Positions 11,640 to 21,570 of a DNA stretch of 64,000 nucleotides are shown here, piece by piece. The notes under the pieces were generated by a model. The model worked only from the letters and a program-made list of their open reading frames with translations. It was not told the DNA's origin and searched no databases. The DNA is from Platynereis dumerilii (taxonomy: Eukaryota; Annelida; Polychaeta; Phyllodocida; Nereididae): positions 25,956,501 to 26,020,500 of the forward strand of contig JAPTHN010000011.1 in the NCBI GenBank assembly GCA_026936325.1. The letters are read 5' to 3'. How positions within the stretch are numbered: the first letter of the stretch is position 1; each line of letters starts with the position of its first letter. The translations under genes and the position numbers were made by a program.

Positions 11640-13570
11640 AAGTTTTTTTTAACTGTATTTAAGTGTCTGCTCTGCAGTTAAGGAAAGTCAGGGAAACTCA
11701 TGAAAAACAATGTGGTGATGGAAATTCAACAAATTACCAAAACAAATTTTGGCCTTGATTCTCGCTTAAATTTTTACAGATTTTCATTATGGCACTTGCT
11801 GTGACCTGGTGGAAACGGACATCAATTAAAAATTTTTAGGGACCTTGCCCCCTCAAAGCCAGCGCCTCCTGAGGGCCACTTGATTTAACTCCCTCCAGAA
11901 TACCCACTGATTAGCCGAGGGTATGCTGCCGCGCAGCCTATGTTTTGGGAGCCTTATTGGTTGTAGAACTCAAAGTTCCAAGGATGACAAATAGTGACGT
12001 TTCAGTTGCACATTTTATTCAGACGCTGACTTTACAGCCAGGTAAATCTGGAAACAATTAAACACAAATATAAATACTCATTCACACAATTAACATTCAC
12101 ACAGCTTTCATACAAAGAAGAGAGTAATGTCTAATAATGTCTAATAATTGTCATTATAACATCACATCACTAGCCATTGCATGGTGTTCATAATAACCAT
12201 AAATGGAATAGGAAATGAAAGTATTTGTATAGGTTATTCACCTAGGGAGAGGCAATATGTGATTTATCCAGCGAGGGCGTTATGTATTGTGATAAACACA
12301 TATTGCCGATCCCGCGGTGAATAACTGGCTTATACCATAAGACAGAACTGAAACTTGTCATTTGTTGCTGTTGTTTTTTCACAGCTTCACTTATTATTCT
12401 CCCATGGGAGGATAACTGGACAACAAAGAGTATGGGCTTTATTGCAGTGAAATACTGGCTCATGATTGGCTGACAGGGGTGTCGAATGGTATAAAACAAT
12501 CTTGTAACCTTTGAGGTCATGAAGGTCACAATAAGTGATAATGTAAGCACAAGTTGTAATACAATTAAGCAATATAATCAATTAAGCAATATAATCATAC
12601 AAGTAATATAACCAATACAAGTAAGCCTATATTAATTATGAATAAGGTTGATAAAGTCTACTAATAAGTACAAGTATGAATTAATATGAAACAATTATAA
12701 AATTAACTTACAGCAAGTGCAACTGCTGGAGGTTGTCTTTTAGTATGTGTTCTTCAATGTCTGATAGTGCAATAATGAATTTTAGAATGAACAGCTGACA
12801 AGAGAGGAAGCACACTTTCACAGCTTTCACAGCTTTTGAAAACTTAAACACAAAAGGGAGCTTGACTCAAACCATATTAAACAATGTTAAACTGTCACTA
12901 TGTTAGAAAGAAACATCAGTTGTTATAACTGATTGACTTAAAGTAATGAAATGACAACACAACACAGTAAACATGGACAGTTGTGAAACACAGATCCATA
13001 AAAGATCCAAACAAGTAATTAGGCTTAATGAATATGTTATATGATCATGCTTATATATATATTTAACTCACAGTACCTAATCTGCATGATGTAGATTATA
13101 TTGGTGATTAATGACTGGCAATCGAGGGCAGGTATCATTAAAGGCCCGAGCCATAATTTAGGTTGACAGTCATTAATCACCAGTAAGGCCCGACAAAAAA
13201 ATATTCAATCGCCCTGCGAAACCGTGCATTAATGGTAGCCACCTGGTGGAAAGTGTCACATTCTCATTAATGCCCTACTAAACCGTGCATTAAAGTTGAA
13301 TCCCACAGAATACAGCTGCTCCACCTATTGTACTCCACAGTTCAACAAAAATACCCCAGCTGGTGGCTCCCCCGCTTGGTCAAATTGTTCATATGCACTG
13401 GAAAAGCCACAGATTTTTTAAAACAGGGGTAGACTCACTCGAAGGCTGCTGGCTCAGCCAGAAATAATGGCACTAAACTATAAATGCACACATTTTGGGT
13501 CGATATACAGGCCTACAATCCAATCCAACTTTCATAAAAATCGGAGAAGGAGTCTTTGAGATATTCAAGT
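11640..13570. other. Gene-free stretch with inverted-repeat fragments
   Basis: No coding region is supported. Inverted words occur at 13102-13118 and 13167-13182 (tggtgattaatgactgg against cagtcattaatcacca), a hairpin with a loop of about 48 bases. A separate dispersed family occurs at 12231-12340. Confidence 0.4.
12231..12340 (-). repeat. Dispersed repeat with GTTATTCACC ends (copy 1)
   Basis: Its reverse complement matches 52988-53095 across most of its length (ggtataagccagttattcac ... ggtgaataacctatac). The GTTATTCACC and GGTGAATAAC ends are mutual inverted repeats, which suggests a small non-autonomous DNA element. Confidence 0.6.
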
Positions 13571-13576
13571 TTATTC

Positions 13577-13878
13577 GAAGTCCTAATGACAACGTGACAA
13601 GCTGATTGACTGGACCTGGCAAATCCAGCCTCCCATCTCAAGAGAAATCCAGGCCAAAGTAGTGTATTGTATGGGAGGGACCAACTTAGTCCCACCCACT
13701 CAACCACCATGATCCCTTCATCCTCCGACGTGCGTCGCAATCCACGGCAAACAGGTTACCCCTTGAAGGGTGGAGGAGATGTGTGCAAGCGCACTGTCCC
13801 GTTTTGGCCACTAAGGATAGAGGTCTTCACCTTAGTGTTACCACCCTCTGCCGCGAGGAGGCCCGAGACCTGCGGGGA
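13577..13878 (-). mobile_element. Half-LINE fragment, copy B (5' leader only)
   Basis: The reverse complement starts with the family 5' end (tccccgcaggtctcgggcc) and runs through the leader matching copy A positions 1-270, stopping at ctaggacttcg/taggacttcg. ORF1 and the 3' end are missing. LINE insertions usually lose the 5' side, so this 3'-deleted piece probably reflects a later deletion or recombination. Confidence 0.75.
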
Positions 13879-14337
13879 CATAGCCACATAAGAACTTTCA
13901 AAGATGTAACTGGTTGGAATCTGTCAAGGGTTGAAACTGTTCACCATAATTTTGAATATATAGTGAGTTTGGTCACTGCACATTATTGTATCTTGTTGAT
14001 CACAACATATTCACACATTGACCACTGCACATTCTGGGATCGTTACAAACTTATTTTATTCCCTGCCTCAGTGATAACAAGAACAATTGTATTAATTAAA
14101 CTGAAATTTAATGCGAGATTGTCTGTGATGAGGAACCATAATTTACTGTAACTTCTCAAAATCGTCAAGGTTATCCAGCCTTCCCCATGATGACAAAGGT
14201 GTCAGCAATTTTCATATCTGAAATTTTAAAGACATTCAAAATTAATTAGCGAATTGTAACAAAGCAATAACAGCCACAAGAGTGTGAGTAAACTATATTC
14301 ATCATAAGCATTAAGCACTGACATTGTCTAGGCTTCA

Positions 14338-14548
14338 GGCCAGACACATTTAATTTATAGCTTCTCGGATTGACCAACCTGACAGATTTTCTGCTTTTTT
14401 GGAAAAGAAATTGAGCGTGTTGAATTTCTAATAAATTGAAATTATTAAAAACGAGATTACAACTTTTTTATCGTAGGCCTACTACCAACCAACCCAAGAG
14501 AAATGCCTCGAGAAGATCCAAGAAGCTAAAGATTAATTATGTCTGGCC
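14338..14548. mobile_element. MITE family GGCCAGAC, copy 1
   Basis: The 211 bp element has ends GGCCAGACACATTTAATTTA and the inverse of GGCCAGACATAATTAATC, continuing into TTTAGCTTCTTGGATC. The right flank is TTA and the left flank TCA, fitting a 3 bp TWA-type target duplication with one change. It has no coding capacity. Confidence 0.75.
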
Positions 14549-14905
14549 TTAAGAATCAGTATACAAAGTATCTTTTATAACAAGGTATAGTCGGAAGTAA
14601 AGAACTACAGAGGACATACATATAATATTATACACACATGTATATATAGCTTTTAGTGACTCATAAAAAAGGTCACATTTGACCAAATAGCCATACTTTC
14701 ACCAATATTTTTTTCCTTTAAGAAATTCATGAGTATAGTAAATCAATAATGTCACGACAGAGTGCATTTTTCCTCAACAAATCTATATAGTTAGTGACCT
14801 TTTGTCAGTTCCATCTTCACTGTCTGAAGACGTCCTGAGAAATGCCCAGCTCAACCTGTGCATGACATTCAAAATTTTGCTTATGAGTCTTAACTCTTAA
14901 GTTAA

Positions 14906-15484
14906 TGCCTAGTTCTCATGGAGACGTAACAGAGGGTTTAAGTGACGGCGTTTCTTATATTTCCAGGAAAGGGCAAAGATTTGAGCATGTTCGCCGTCAA
15001 TTTTGGCTTTACGGCGCAACAGGAACAGCATGCGTCGTTTTAAGAGGTCTTTCTACGCAATTCCTAGAAATTTGACGATGCAGGAAAAAAAGATTCAACC
15101 GGTTGAATCTTTGCGAGGAAAGAAGTGGTGAAGCAAGAAGAAGCGTAAAAAGAAATCAGTGCGCGCCGCAGATTTTTTAAGATGCGGCGCACAAAGAAGA
15201 GCTTCGACGCAGAAACAGCAGTGTAGCAGAAAGCTCTTGCTTCATGTCACATGTTTCAGACACGCGTCGCAGAAAGACACATGTTCGACGCACGTGAGAG
15301 GGTGCGCGCCGCGTCTTTTGGACCCCCAATGCAGCAGACAGAGTGGCGCCTGAGTGCATGCGTTGTTCTATTTTTAGCATCAACCCTTTGTCTGCGTGTC
15401 ACCCTCTTTTTGCGCAGCGGCTGGGGCAGCAGCAGCGAAGCAGGGGGGGCGAAGGAGGGGGAAAGAGGCGGTCCGCACCCTGCA
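14906..15484. promoter_or_regulatory. Left subterminal region with GCGTCG/CGACGC repeats
   Basis: Exact GCGTCG or CGACGC hexamers occur at 15032-15037, 15205-15210, 15264-15269 and 15286-15291, amid many near variants (cggcgc, ggcgtt). In Harbinger elements the Myb-like protein is known to bind subterminal sites, so these are candidate binding sites. That role is inference from repetition and position. Confidence 0.45.
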
Positions 15485-15492
15485 TATATATA
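15485..15492 (+). promoter_or_regulatory. TATA box of the Harbinger Myb-like gene
   Basis: TATATATA lies 137 bases before the ATG at 15629. A CACTCAGACC initiator-like word follows about 35 bases downstream. Confidence 0.5.
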
Positions 15493-15628
15493 GAGGAGGC
15501 CAGTTTAGAGCACCATACCCACTCAGACCTTCGACCAGAACACACCTAGAATCCACGACACTATTATCAACTGCTACATTTGCTGCTACTTTTGTTGCTA
15601 CAATTGTACTTCAAATTGCTGCTACAAC

Positions 15629-17560
15629 ATGGGACCAAAGAGGAGAAAGGGCACCGTCGTCACCAGGGCACCAACCAAGCTCAGCACCAGGTCAACACTC
15701 CACACTCCTGGGAGCACTCCAGTGACAACTCCAGCTACAACTCCAGCTGCAACTCCTCTCCATGAACCTTCAGATGCTGCAGTGACTGCCTTCTTCACTA
15801 CAGCCATGGCAGACCTCTCTCTACCTGGGCTCTACACCTCCACTACAGCTGGCAGCCAGACGAAGACCACCACTTCAACCACCAAAGCCACTGTCGTCAG
15901 CGAGACCATCTTCGAGGGCCGGCCAGAAGACAGCACAGACGAAGATTCTTCAGTTGAACTCTTTGAAACTGATGAAGGAGACAAGCCTGCTGCCAAGTCT
16001 GCTGACAAGCCTGCTGCCAAGCCTGCTGCCAAGCCTGCTGCCAAGCCTGCTGCCAAGCCTGCTGCCAAGCCTGCTGCCAAGCCTGCTGACAAGCCTGCTG
16101 CCAAGTCTTCCACGGGTCTTCCAGAGCCTACTGCCAAGTCTACTCCAAAGAAGACTCCAAAGAAGCAGACTCCGAAGAAGACTCCGACTCCGAAGCAGAC
16201 TCCCAAGAAAACACCAGAGAGCCAGCCTGTTCTTGCTCTAGACAGAGTGGCCATCCATGAGGACACCTTCGAGGAGGAAGAAGACTCTGCTGATGAGACC
16301 CCTGCAGCTGCTGCTGAAGCCAAGTCCAAGGGCAAGAAGGGCAAAGGGAAGGCCCCCAAGAAAAACATCCGCAACAACCTGGGCATCACATCTGAGCAAG
16401 AGGACGACCTCATCAACTGGTACAAAGAGCATCCTGTGCTGTACATGAAGGGCACCAGAGGCTACAAGGGGAACGAGAAGCTGCTGCTGGACACAGAAAA
16501 AGCAAAGGAGCTGGGCCCCAAGTACACCTCCCACGACATCTTCAACTGGAGGAAGACAGTCCGCACTCACTTCTCCAGACTCGTCAGGCCTGAAGCTTCA
16601 GGAGCCGCCAGGAAGGAGACGCTCACAGAGAGGGACGAGTACATCCTGAACAACTGTCGGTTCCTGAAGGACTCCATCGTCCACAAGCCAGGGAAGGAGC
16701 TGTCCGCCATCTCTCAACTGTCTGCCAACCGGCCAGCCTCAGACTCCGATGATGACAGCTACAACCCTGAGGATTCCCTGCCAGCTTCCTATGACATGCC
16801 GGACCTGCCACCTGAACAGCCAGCACAGGACAGACCTGACAGCCAGCAGTCCCAAGTCTTCCCTGGAGCACCAAAGCCTGGAGCCGCTGCCAAGGGAACC
16901 AAGAGGAAGGCCCCAGGAGATGAAGCCATGCACTCCGCCATGCACGTCATCGCAGGCAGCATGCAAGCCATGTCCTCCGCCAAGAAAATCCTGAAAGGCT
17001 CTGGCTGCAAGATGTGCCCCGACCACCAGGAGTTGACACCCGAGCAGGAGTACTGGAGGATGAAGTGCCAGGACCTGTACCACGTGGGAGTGCACGCCAG
17101 CCCTGAAGTCCGAAGGATAATGGTCAGGACCATTGCAGAGGCCGCCCTCTTCTGGGACAGGGAGAGTGAGATGGATCATGCCAGCCGCCAGTCAAGTCAT
17201 CATGAGGAGCAGACCTTCCAGCCTCCTCATCCTCCTCAGCGCCTGCAGATGCCACCTCCTCCTCCTCCTTCTTCGACGTATGTGCCATCCCACCACCAGC
17301 ACCATCACCAGGCTTCCAGCAGCAGCCATCACTACCAGCAGCACCAGCCCAGGGAAGGAGGATCCTCCAGGCAGACTCCCAGCTACACCGCGATGCAGCC
17401 CAGCCACTCCACCATGACACTGATGATGGATGCTCAGGAGAGCCCCAAGAAGTACGGCTACCCCCCTGGACCCAGCTTTGGTCAACCGGCCGCCCATCAC
17501 CAGCACCAGCCTTCCCCTTCGCCCAGTTGGACTTCAAGTCTCCTTTCTCCACGAAAGTAG
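15629..17560 (+). CDS. Harbinger Myb/SANT-like DNA-binding protein
   Basis: The intact frame has 643 residues. Residues 1-110 are Thr/Ala rich. Residues about 115-200 hold a KPAAKPAAK repeat and a TPKKTPK basic stretch, recalling linker histone tails. A Myb/SANT-like (MADF-type) domain lies at about 247-320, starting NNLGITSEQEDDLINWYKEH and ending HFSRLVRP. The C-terminal third is rich in Pro, His and Ser (HHQHHHQ-type runs). In characterised Harbinger systems the second protein binds DNA at the ends and carries the transposase into the nucleus. It converges with the transposase gene, whose stop is 1.3 kb away. The ATG at 15629 lies in a favourable AACATGG context. The KPAA repeat makes slippage variants likely. 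Confidence 0.85.
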   Translation: MGPKRRKGTVVTRAPTKLSTRSTLHTPGSTPVTTPATTPAATPLHEPSDAAVTAFFTTAMADLSLPGLYTSTTAGSQTKTTTSTTKATVVSETIFEGRPEDSTDEDSSVELFETDEGDKPAAKSADKPAAKPAAKPAAKPAAKPAAKPAAKPADKPAAKSSTGLPEPTAKSTPKKTPKKQTPKKTPTPKQTPKKTPESQPVLALDRVAIHEDTFEEEEDSADETPAAAAEAKSKGKKGKGKAPKKNIRNNLGITSEQEDDLINWYKEHPVLYMKGTRGYKGNEKLLLDTEKAKELGPKYTSHDIFNWRKTVRTHFSRLVRPEASGAARKETLTERDEYILNNCRFLKDSIVHKPGKELSAISQLSANRPASDSDDDSYNPEDSLPASYDMPDLPPEQPAQDRPDSQQSQVFPGAPKPGAAAKGTKRKAPGDEAMHSAMHVIAGSMQAMSSAKKILKGSGCKMCPDHQELTPEQEYWRMKCQDLYHVGVHASPEVRRIMVRTIAEAALFWDRESEMDHASRQSSHHEEQTFQPPHPPQRLQMPPPPPPSSTYVPSHHQHHHQASSSSHHYQQHQPREGGSSRQTPSYTAMQPSHSTMTLMMDAQESPKKYGYPPGPSFGQPAAHHQHQPSPSPSWTSSLLSPRK

Positions 17561-17852
17561 AAGACCAGATGCAGCAAAGACAACAAAAAACCTTGGCCCT
17601 TTTAAGGGCCACCAAATCCTCCCAAAAGGGCAGGCCACGTACACATCTTATGTTGACAAAAAAAAGAGCTTGTGTTGACCGAAAAGAGCCAAAAAAGAGC
17701 AAAAAAAACGTTGACAATCCCCCAAAAAAAGTCCCCCAAAAAAAAAGTCCCCCAAAACAAAAGTCCGGTCCTGGCCTTCATTAAAAGTAATCACCTTCAT
17801 AAAAGCAAGGTGCTAGTTCCCCCTTTCTTTGCCCCAAAACATACCAAGTGCA

Positions 17853-18000
17853 GCACTAGTACAAGTGCTGCATTCTTTGGTATAAACATATTTTTATTGC
17901 ACTAGTACAAGTGCATGAATTTCTTAATTAAAATTTAATGCACTAGTACAAGTGCTTTGCTTTTAAAACTTGTGTTGGTTGGTTGCACTAGTACAAGTGC
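17853..18000. repeat. Four copies of the near-palindrome GCACTAGTACAAGTGC
   Basis: Exact 16-mers lie at 17853-17868, 17899-17914, 17940-17955 and 17985-18000, spaced 41-46 bases apart in AT-rich DNA. The word is palindromic except for one pair. It sits just after the 3' end of the Myb-like gene, between the convergent genes. The first copy sits within a longer inverted repeat (ataccaa ... ttggtat). The function is unknown: a protein binding cluster or RNA hairpins near the 3' ends. Confidence 0.8.
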
Positions 18001-18040
18001 ATCACTTTGTAATTTCACTTGTCTAGGGCAAGTGGCAGGT

Positions 18041-18629
18041 AGATAGCTAGATAGCTAGCTAGATAGATAGATAGATAGATAGATAGCTAGATAGATAGCT
18101 TGATAGATGGAACACAATGCTCGTTACATATATACACTGCAGCAAAAGAAAAGCAGTTGTCGTCACTTTGCAGGGATTGGACTTGGATAGATAGATAGAT
18201 AGCTTGATAGATAGCTAGATAGATAGCTAGATAGATAGATAGATAGATAGCTTGATAGATGGAACACAATGCTCGTTACATATATACACTGCAGCAAAAG
18301 AAAAGCAGTTGTCGTCACTTTGCAGGGATTGGACTTGGATAGATAGATAGATAGCTTGATAGATAGCTAGATAGATAGCTAGATAGATAGATAGATAGAT
18401 AGCTTGATAGATGGAACACAATGCTCGTTACATATATACACTGCAGCAAAAGAAAAGCAGTTGTCGTCACTTTGCAGGGATTGGACTTGGATAGATAGAT
18501 AGATAGCTTGATAGATAGCTAGATAGATAGCTAGATAGATAGCTTGATAGATGGAACACAATGCTCGTTACATATATACACTGCAGCAAAAGAAAAGCAG
18601 TTGTCGTCACTTTGCATGGATTGGACTTG

Positions 18630-18712
<83 letters not shown>

Positions 18713-18720
18713 GGATGGAG
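18041..18720. repeat. Compound GATA/GCTA satellite with 152 bp higher-order units
   Basis: Units begin at gatggaacacaatgctcg at 18106, 18258, 18410 and 18550 (spacing 152, 152, 140). Each has about 75 unique bases plus a GATA/GCTA run. The array ends in a pure GATA tract (about 18638-18712). Near identity between units indicates recent expansion inside the Harbinger element. Frames with YLSIYL peptides here are artefacts. Confidence 0.9.
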
Positions 18721-18856
18721 GGATTGATTGATTGATTGATTTTTGGGCTTGTTTTGTCAACATAGGATGTGTACATGGCCAGCTCAATTGGGAGGATTTG
18801 GTGGCCCTTAAAAGGGCCTGGGGTTTGTTGTTTTGAATAGATAGTCTGCATCTTCT

Positions 18857-20131
18857 TCAGATTTTCTCCAACTGCCAAGGGACACTTCCTGCCGGACTGT
18901 TGACCCAGTCACGTAGGTAGTCTCGAGCAGCCTTGGCATCTCTGGAGGCATTTCCGTGTCGAAGTGGTTCTCCTAGGTCATGCAATTGACGGTCTCCCCT
19001 CCAAACTCCTTCAGCGACGTCATGTGTCTGTGGATCTTCTCTGTCCATCACTTCATTGTCACGGGCATGGTGGACGCCTACTCTGTCTCGCAGAATGTTG
19101 TGTAGAACACAAGCAGCCATTGTGATGTATGTCACTCTTGTAGGTCGTTGGGGCATGGTGGTCAGGAAGCATCTGAACCTGTGTGACAGCAGACCGAAGG
19201 CATTCTCCACCACTCTCCTGGCTCTTGAAATCCTGTAATTGTAGACTCTGGAAGGAATGTCAAGGTTCTTTCTTGGCACTGGTTTGAGCAGCCATGTCTT
19301 CAGGGGAAATGCCTCGTCACCCACGATGTAATATGGGAAAGGATTGTCTTCTGTGCCAGGTAGAGGTTCTGGAGGTGGTAGGCCTAGATCTTCCTCGTCC
19401 AGGAGTTGTCTAAGTACTGTGTCCCTGAAGACGCCGCCATCAGATGCACTTCCTTGACAGCCAGCCTGCACATAGATGAACTTGTAGTCGGCATCAACGA
19501 GGGCCATCAGGACAATGGAGTGAAATCCCTTGTAGTTGTAGAACAAGGAGCCTGCAGCCTTGGGACATCGGATTGCGACGTGCTTGCCATCCAGAGCTCC
19601 AATGCAGTTGGGCAAGTTCCATTTCGTCTCAAAAGCCTTGGCTATCTCCTTCCATCTTTCAGGCTGTGTGGGTAGTGCCAGCTGTCTTTCGAAGGCATGA
19701 ACGATGGCAAGGCAGACCTCAGGGATGAAGTTGCAGATGGTGTTGGGTGCCACACGGAAAGCATAAGCTAGGGACTTGTAGCTGTTTCCTGTTGCCATGT
19801 ACCGCAGGGTGATAGCCAACTTCAGACCAGGTTCCAAAGCCCTCCTCATGTTGGTGTCTTGCTTAGCGATGAGTGGTCCAACAGCTTCCAGGATTTCAGC
19901 AAAGATGGCAGGGGGCATTCTAGTGTAGTTGTAGTAGCCGGACACGTCACGCACTTGCAGTTCAGGCAGCAGTTGATGGAAGTGACCATGTTGTTCCCTC
20001 TGCAGCAACCAGTTGCGAATCCACCACCTTTTCTGTCTCCTGGCCCTCCTCCTCCTGTGTCTCAAATAGACAGCTCCGATAGCAACAGCAGCAGCACCAG
20101 CCACAACAATAATTTCTTCTTCATTCATCAT
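18857..20131 (-). CDS. PIF/Harbinger DDE transposase (HARBI1-like)
   Basis: The intact frame has 424 residues and starts MMNEEE. A hydrophobic stretch (about 7-22) and an Arg-rich cluster (HRRRRARRQKR, 25-35) open the protein. A helical region at about 70-150 recalls the helix-turn-helix part of the family. The nuclease core shows GALDGKH (D181), SASDGGVF (D231), VGDEAFPL (D272) and VVENAFG (E309). D181, D272 and E309 fit the PIF/Harbinger DDE triad, with 37 residues between the last two. It would cut the element ends and join them at TWA targets in the nucleus, with the Myb-like partner. All key residues are present, so it looks active. The vertebrate host protein HARBI1 is the domesticated relative; the TIRs and TSD here mark a mobile copy. 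Confidence 0.93.
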   Translation of the reverse strand: MMNEEEIIVVAGAAAVAIGAVYLRHRRRRARRQKRWWIRNWLLQREQHGHFHQLLPELQVRDVSGYYNYTRMPPAIFAEILEAVGPLIAKQDTNMRRALEPGLKLAITLRYMATGNSYKSLAYAFRVAPNTICNFIPEVCLAIVHAFERQLALPTQPERWKEIAKAFETKWNLPNCIGALDGKHVAIRCPKAAGSLFYNYKGFHSIVLMALVDADYKFIYVQAGCQGSASDGGVFRDTVLRQLLDEEDLGLPPPEPLPGTEDNPFPYYIVGDEAFPLKTWLLKPVPRKNLDIPSRVYNYRISRARRVVENAFGLLSHRFRCFLTTMPQRPTRVTYITMAACVLHNILRDRVGVHHARDNEVMDREDPQTHDVAEGVWRGDRQLHDLGEPLRHGNASRDAKAARDYLRDWVNSPAGSVPWQLEKI

Positions 20132-20210
20132 GCATATGTTCAGTAGGCAGTCGTTGTGTTCTCATTGAAGGGCAATCAGCAAATGAAGCAAGGAGGTCCT
20201 CTGTGTCCCT

Positions 20211-20217
20211 TTTTATA
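20211..20217 (-). promoter_or_regulatory. TATA box of the transposase gene
   Basis: TATAAAA on the minus strand (from cattataaaaaggg) lies about 80 bases before the ATG. Confidence 0.6.
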
Positions 20218-20239
20218 ATGACCAAAAGTGACTCCTGCA

Positions 20240-20854
20240 GCAGCGAAACACACTTTGCCGCAGCGCTGCAACAACAGACGTTCGTCGATGCTTAAGAGAC
20301 CTTCGTCGCTGCTTAAGGCAAGGACGACGAAGAAGGTCAGCATCGACGCGCCTGTAATGTCCTCGGCGCTTTATGAATGCATGTGCGATGATGAACCATC
20401 AAGTTACGCAGTAACAAGTCCCTAAATGCGGCGTTGCATCCTTACAGTCTTCGGCGAGGCTGTCATTTTCAGCGACGCATCTTACCTCGGGTGTACGCCG
20501 AAGGTTTCCTGATGCGTCGCAGGTCGCCAATTTCAGACGTAGCTGCCTCACAACCATCAGCGGCGTAAGAGGAAACAACATTGGGCGAAGTAAAAGCAGC
20601 CTCGCCGAATTCCAAAACAAAGTGCGACGCGTCTGTTTGGAACTGCGCTGAGGAAAGAGAGGCGGAACGCGGCGAAGAAAGCTTAAGCAGCGCCGCGGAC
20701 ACCTCAAGACTCACCGCGGCTACTAACTTTAAGCGTCGCACATGACACTAATTGATTACGTAATGTGCCAAAACCAACGTTCTACGCCACAACCTTCCAA
20801 GAAATGACTTCTCTTGATGCGTCGCTCTCAAATCGCCGTCGTGAGAACTAGGCA
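20240..20854. promoter_or_regulatory. Right subterminal region with GCGTCG/CGACGC repeats
   Basis: Exact hexamers occur at 20344-20349, 20473-20478, 20514-20519, 20625-20630, 20733-20738 and 20819-20824, plus ttcgtcgatgc and ttcgtcgctgc variants near 20281-20315. The density mirrors the left end, as expected for binding sites of the element's own DNA-binding protein. Confidence 0.45.
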
Positions 20855-21167
20855 TAAGACAACAGAAATTTGATGGGTCATTTTTCAATACATATACGTC
20901 TATTTGGTAGTAGTAGCTATCAAATAAAGAGCGTTATAAACCTCTGCAATAATTCAATCTAAAAGGACAGGCAGAAAAACATTTGTGGCGATTTTTTGTC
21001 CATGTCAAAAAATCATTGGCATTGGGCCTGGACATCACTAGTATTCAAATGGCACACTGCTCGCAGACAATCGCTGGGTTTCCTGACTATTAAACCTAAA
21101 TTTCCTTCAATGATCACCTTCGACACTGATTTGGTTAGTATATCTTCTGTCATACAGTACAAGCATT

Positions 21168-21284
21168 ACATCCCTATCAGCATGCCTCAGTGGTCCAACG
21201 TCGGCCCGAAGCTGGTCCGATGCTGCTGACATCGGACTGACGCTGGGCCGACGTTGGATCGCCGAGGAATGCTGATAGGGATGT
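21168..21284. repeat. Near-palindromic 117 bp MITE-like hairpin
   Basis: The arms start ACATCCCTATCAGCATGCC and end GCTGATAGGGATGT, with CCAACGTCGGCCC and its inverse GGGCCGACGTTGG inside. Together they can fold into a stem of about 54 bases around a CTGCTGA centre. No gene is inside. Confidence 0.75.
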
Positions 21285-21474
21285 GACCACGAAATATTAT
21301 TCCGAGGTTCACGGAGCTGAATTTTTAAAGAAATAATTAAAAAGATATAGATGCAAAACAATTTGCAACCAAAAAAGAATCGAATTTGCATAAACTCTTC
21401 TCTTGGCATTTTGATAAGGTGTTTTTATTGGAAATGCCAAATTGTTTCAGTAAACAATTTTGACTTTGCAACAG

Positions 21475-21570
21475 TGAGTGAGTGAGTGAGTGAGTTTGTG
21501 TTTTACGTCTCAGGACTTCACCCTTGTGTTACCACCAAACGCCACGAGTAGGCCCGAGACCTGCGGGGGC
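21475..21570 (-). mobile_element. 96 bp micro-copy of the half-LINE, both ends only
   Basis: On the minus strand it runs from the family 5' end (GCCCCCGCAGGTCTCGGGCC) through about 60 bases of leader directly into the 3' end (tgagacgtaaaacacaaa) and an ACTC tail. The whole of ORF1 is absent. A perfect 13 bp target duplication GACTTTGCAACAG flanks it (21462-21474 and 21571-21583), so it inserted in this short form. Confidence 0.9.

Larger units (their letters stand above)
14906..20854. mobile_element. Complete PIF/Harbinger DNA transposon
   Basis: The 5949 bp element has inverted ends TGCCTAGTTCTCA, perfect over 13 bases, then related GGAGACG/CGACGGCG sequence. A 3 bp target duplication TAA flanks it (14903-14905 and 20855-20857), as known for PIF/Harbinger. 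Inside are both superfamily genes, convergent and uninterrupted: a Myb/SANT-like protein (15629-17560) and a DDE transposase (20131-18857). The coding parts are distinctly richer in GC than the flanks. Intact frames, matching ends and a clean TSD point to a recent arrival. Confidence 0.93.

Noticed and set aside
15159-15765. Small frames upstream of the Myb-like gene
   Set aside because: They lie in the subterminal repeat region of the transposon and lack family features.
15832-17717. Long minus-strand frames across the Myb-like gene
   Set aside because: They mirror a GC-rich, repeat-containing coding region on the plus strand and show no domain.
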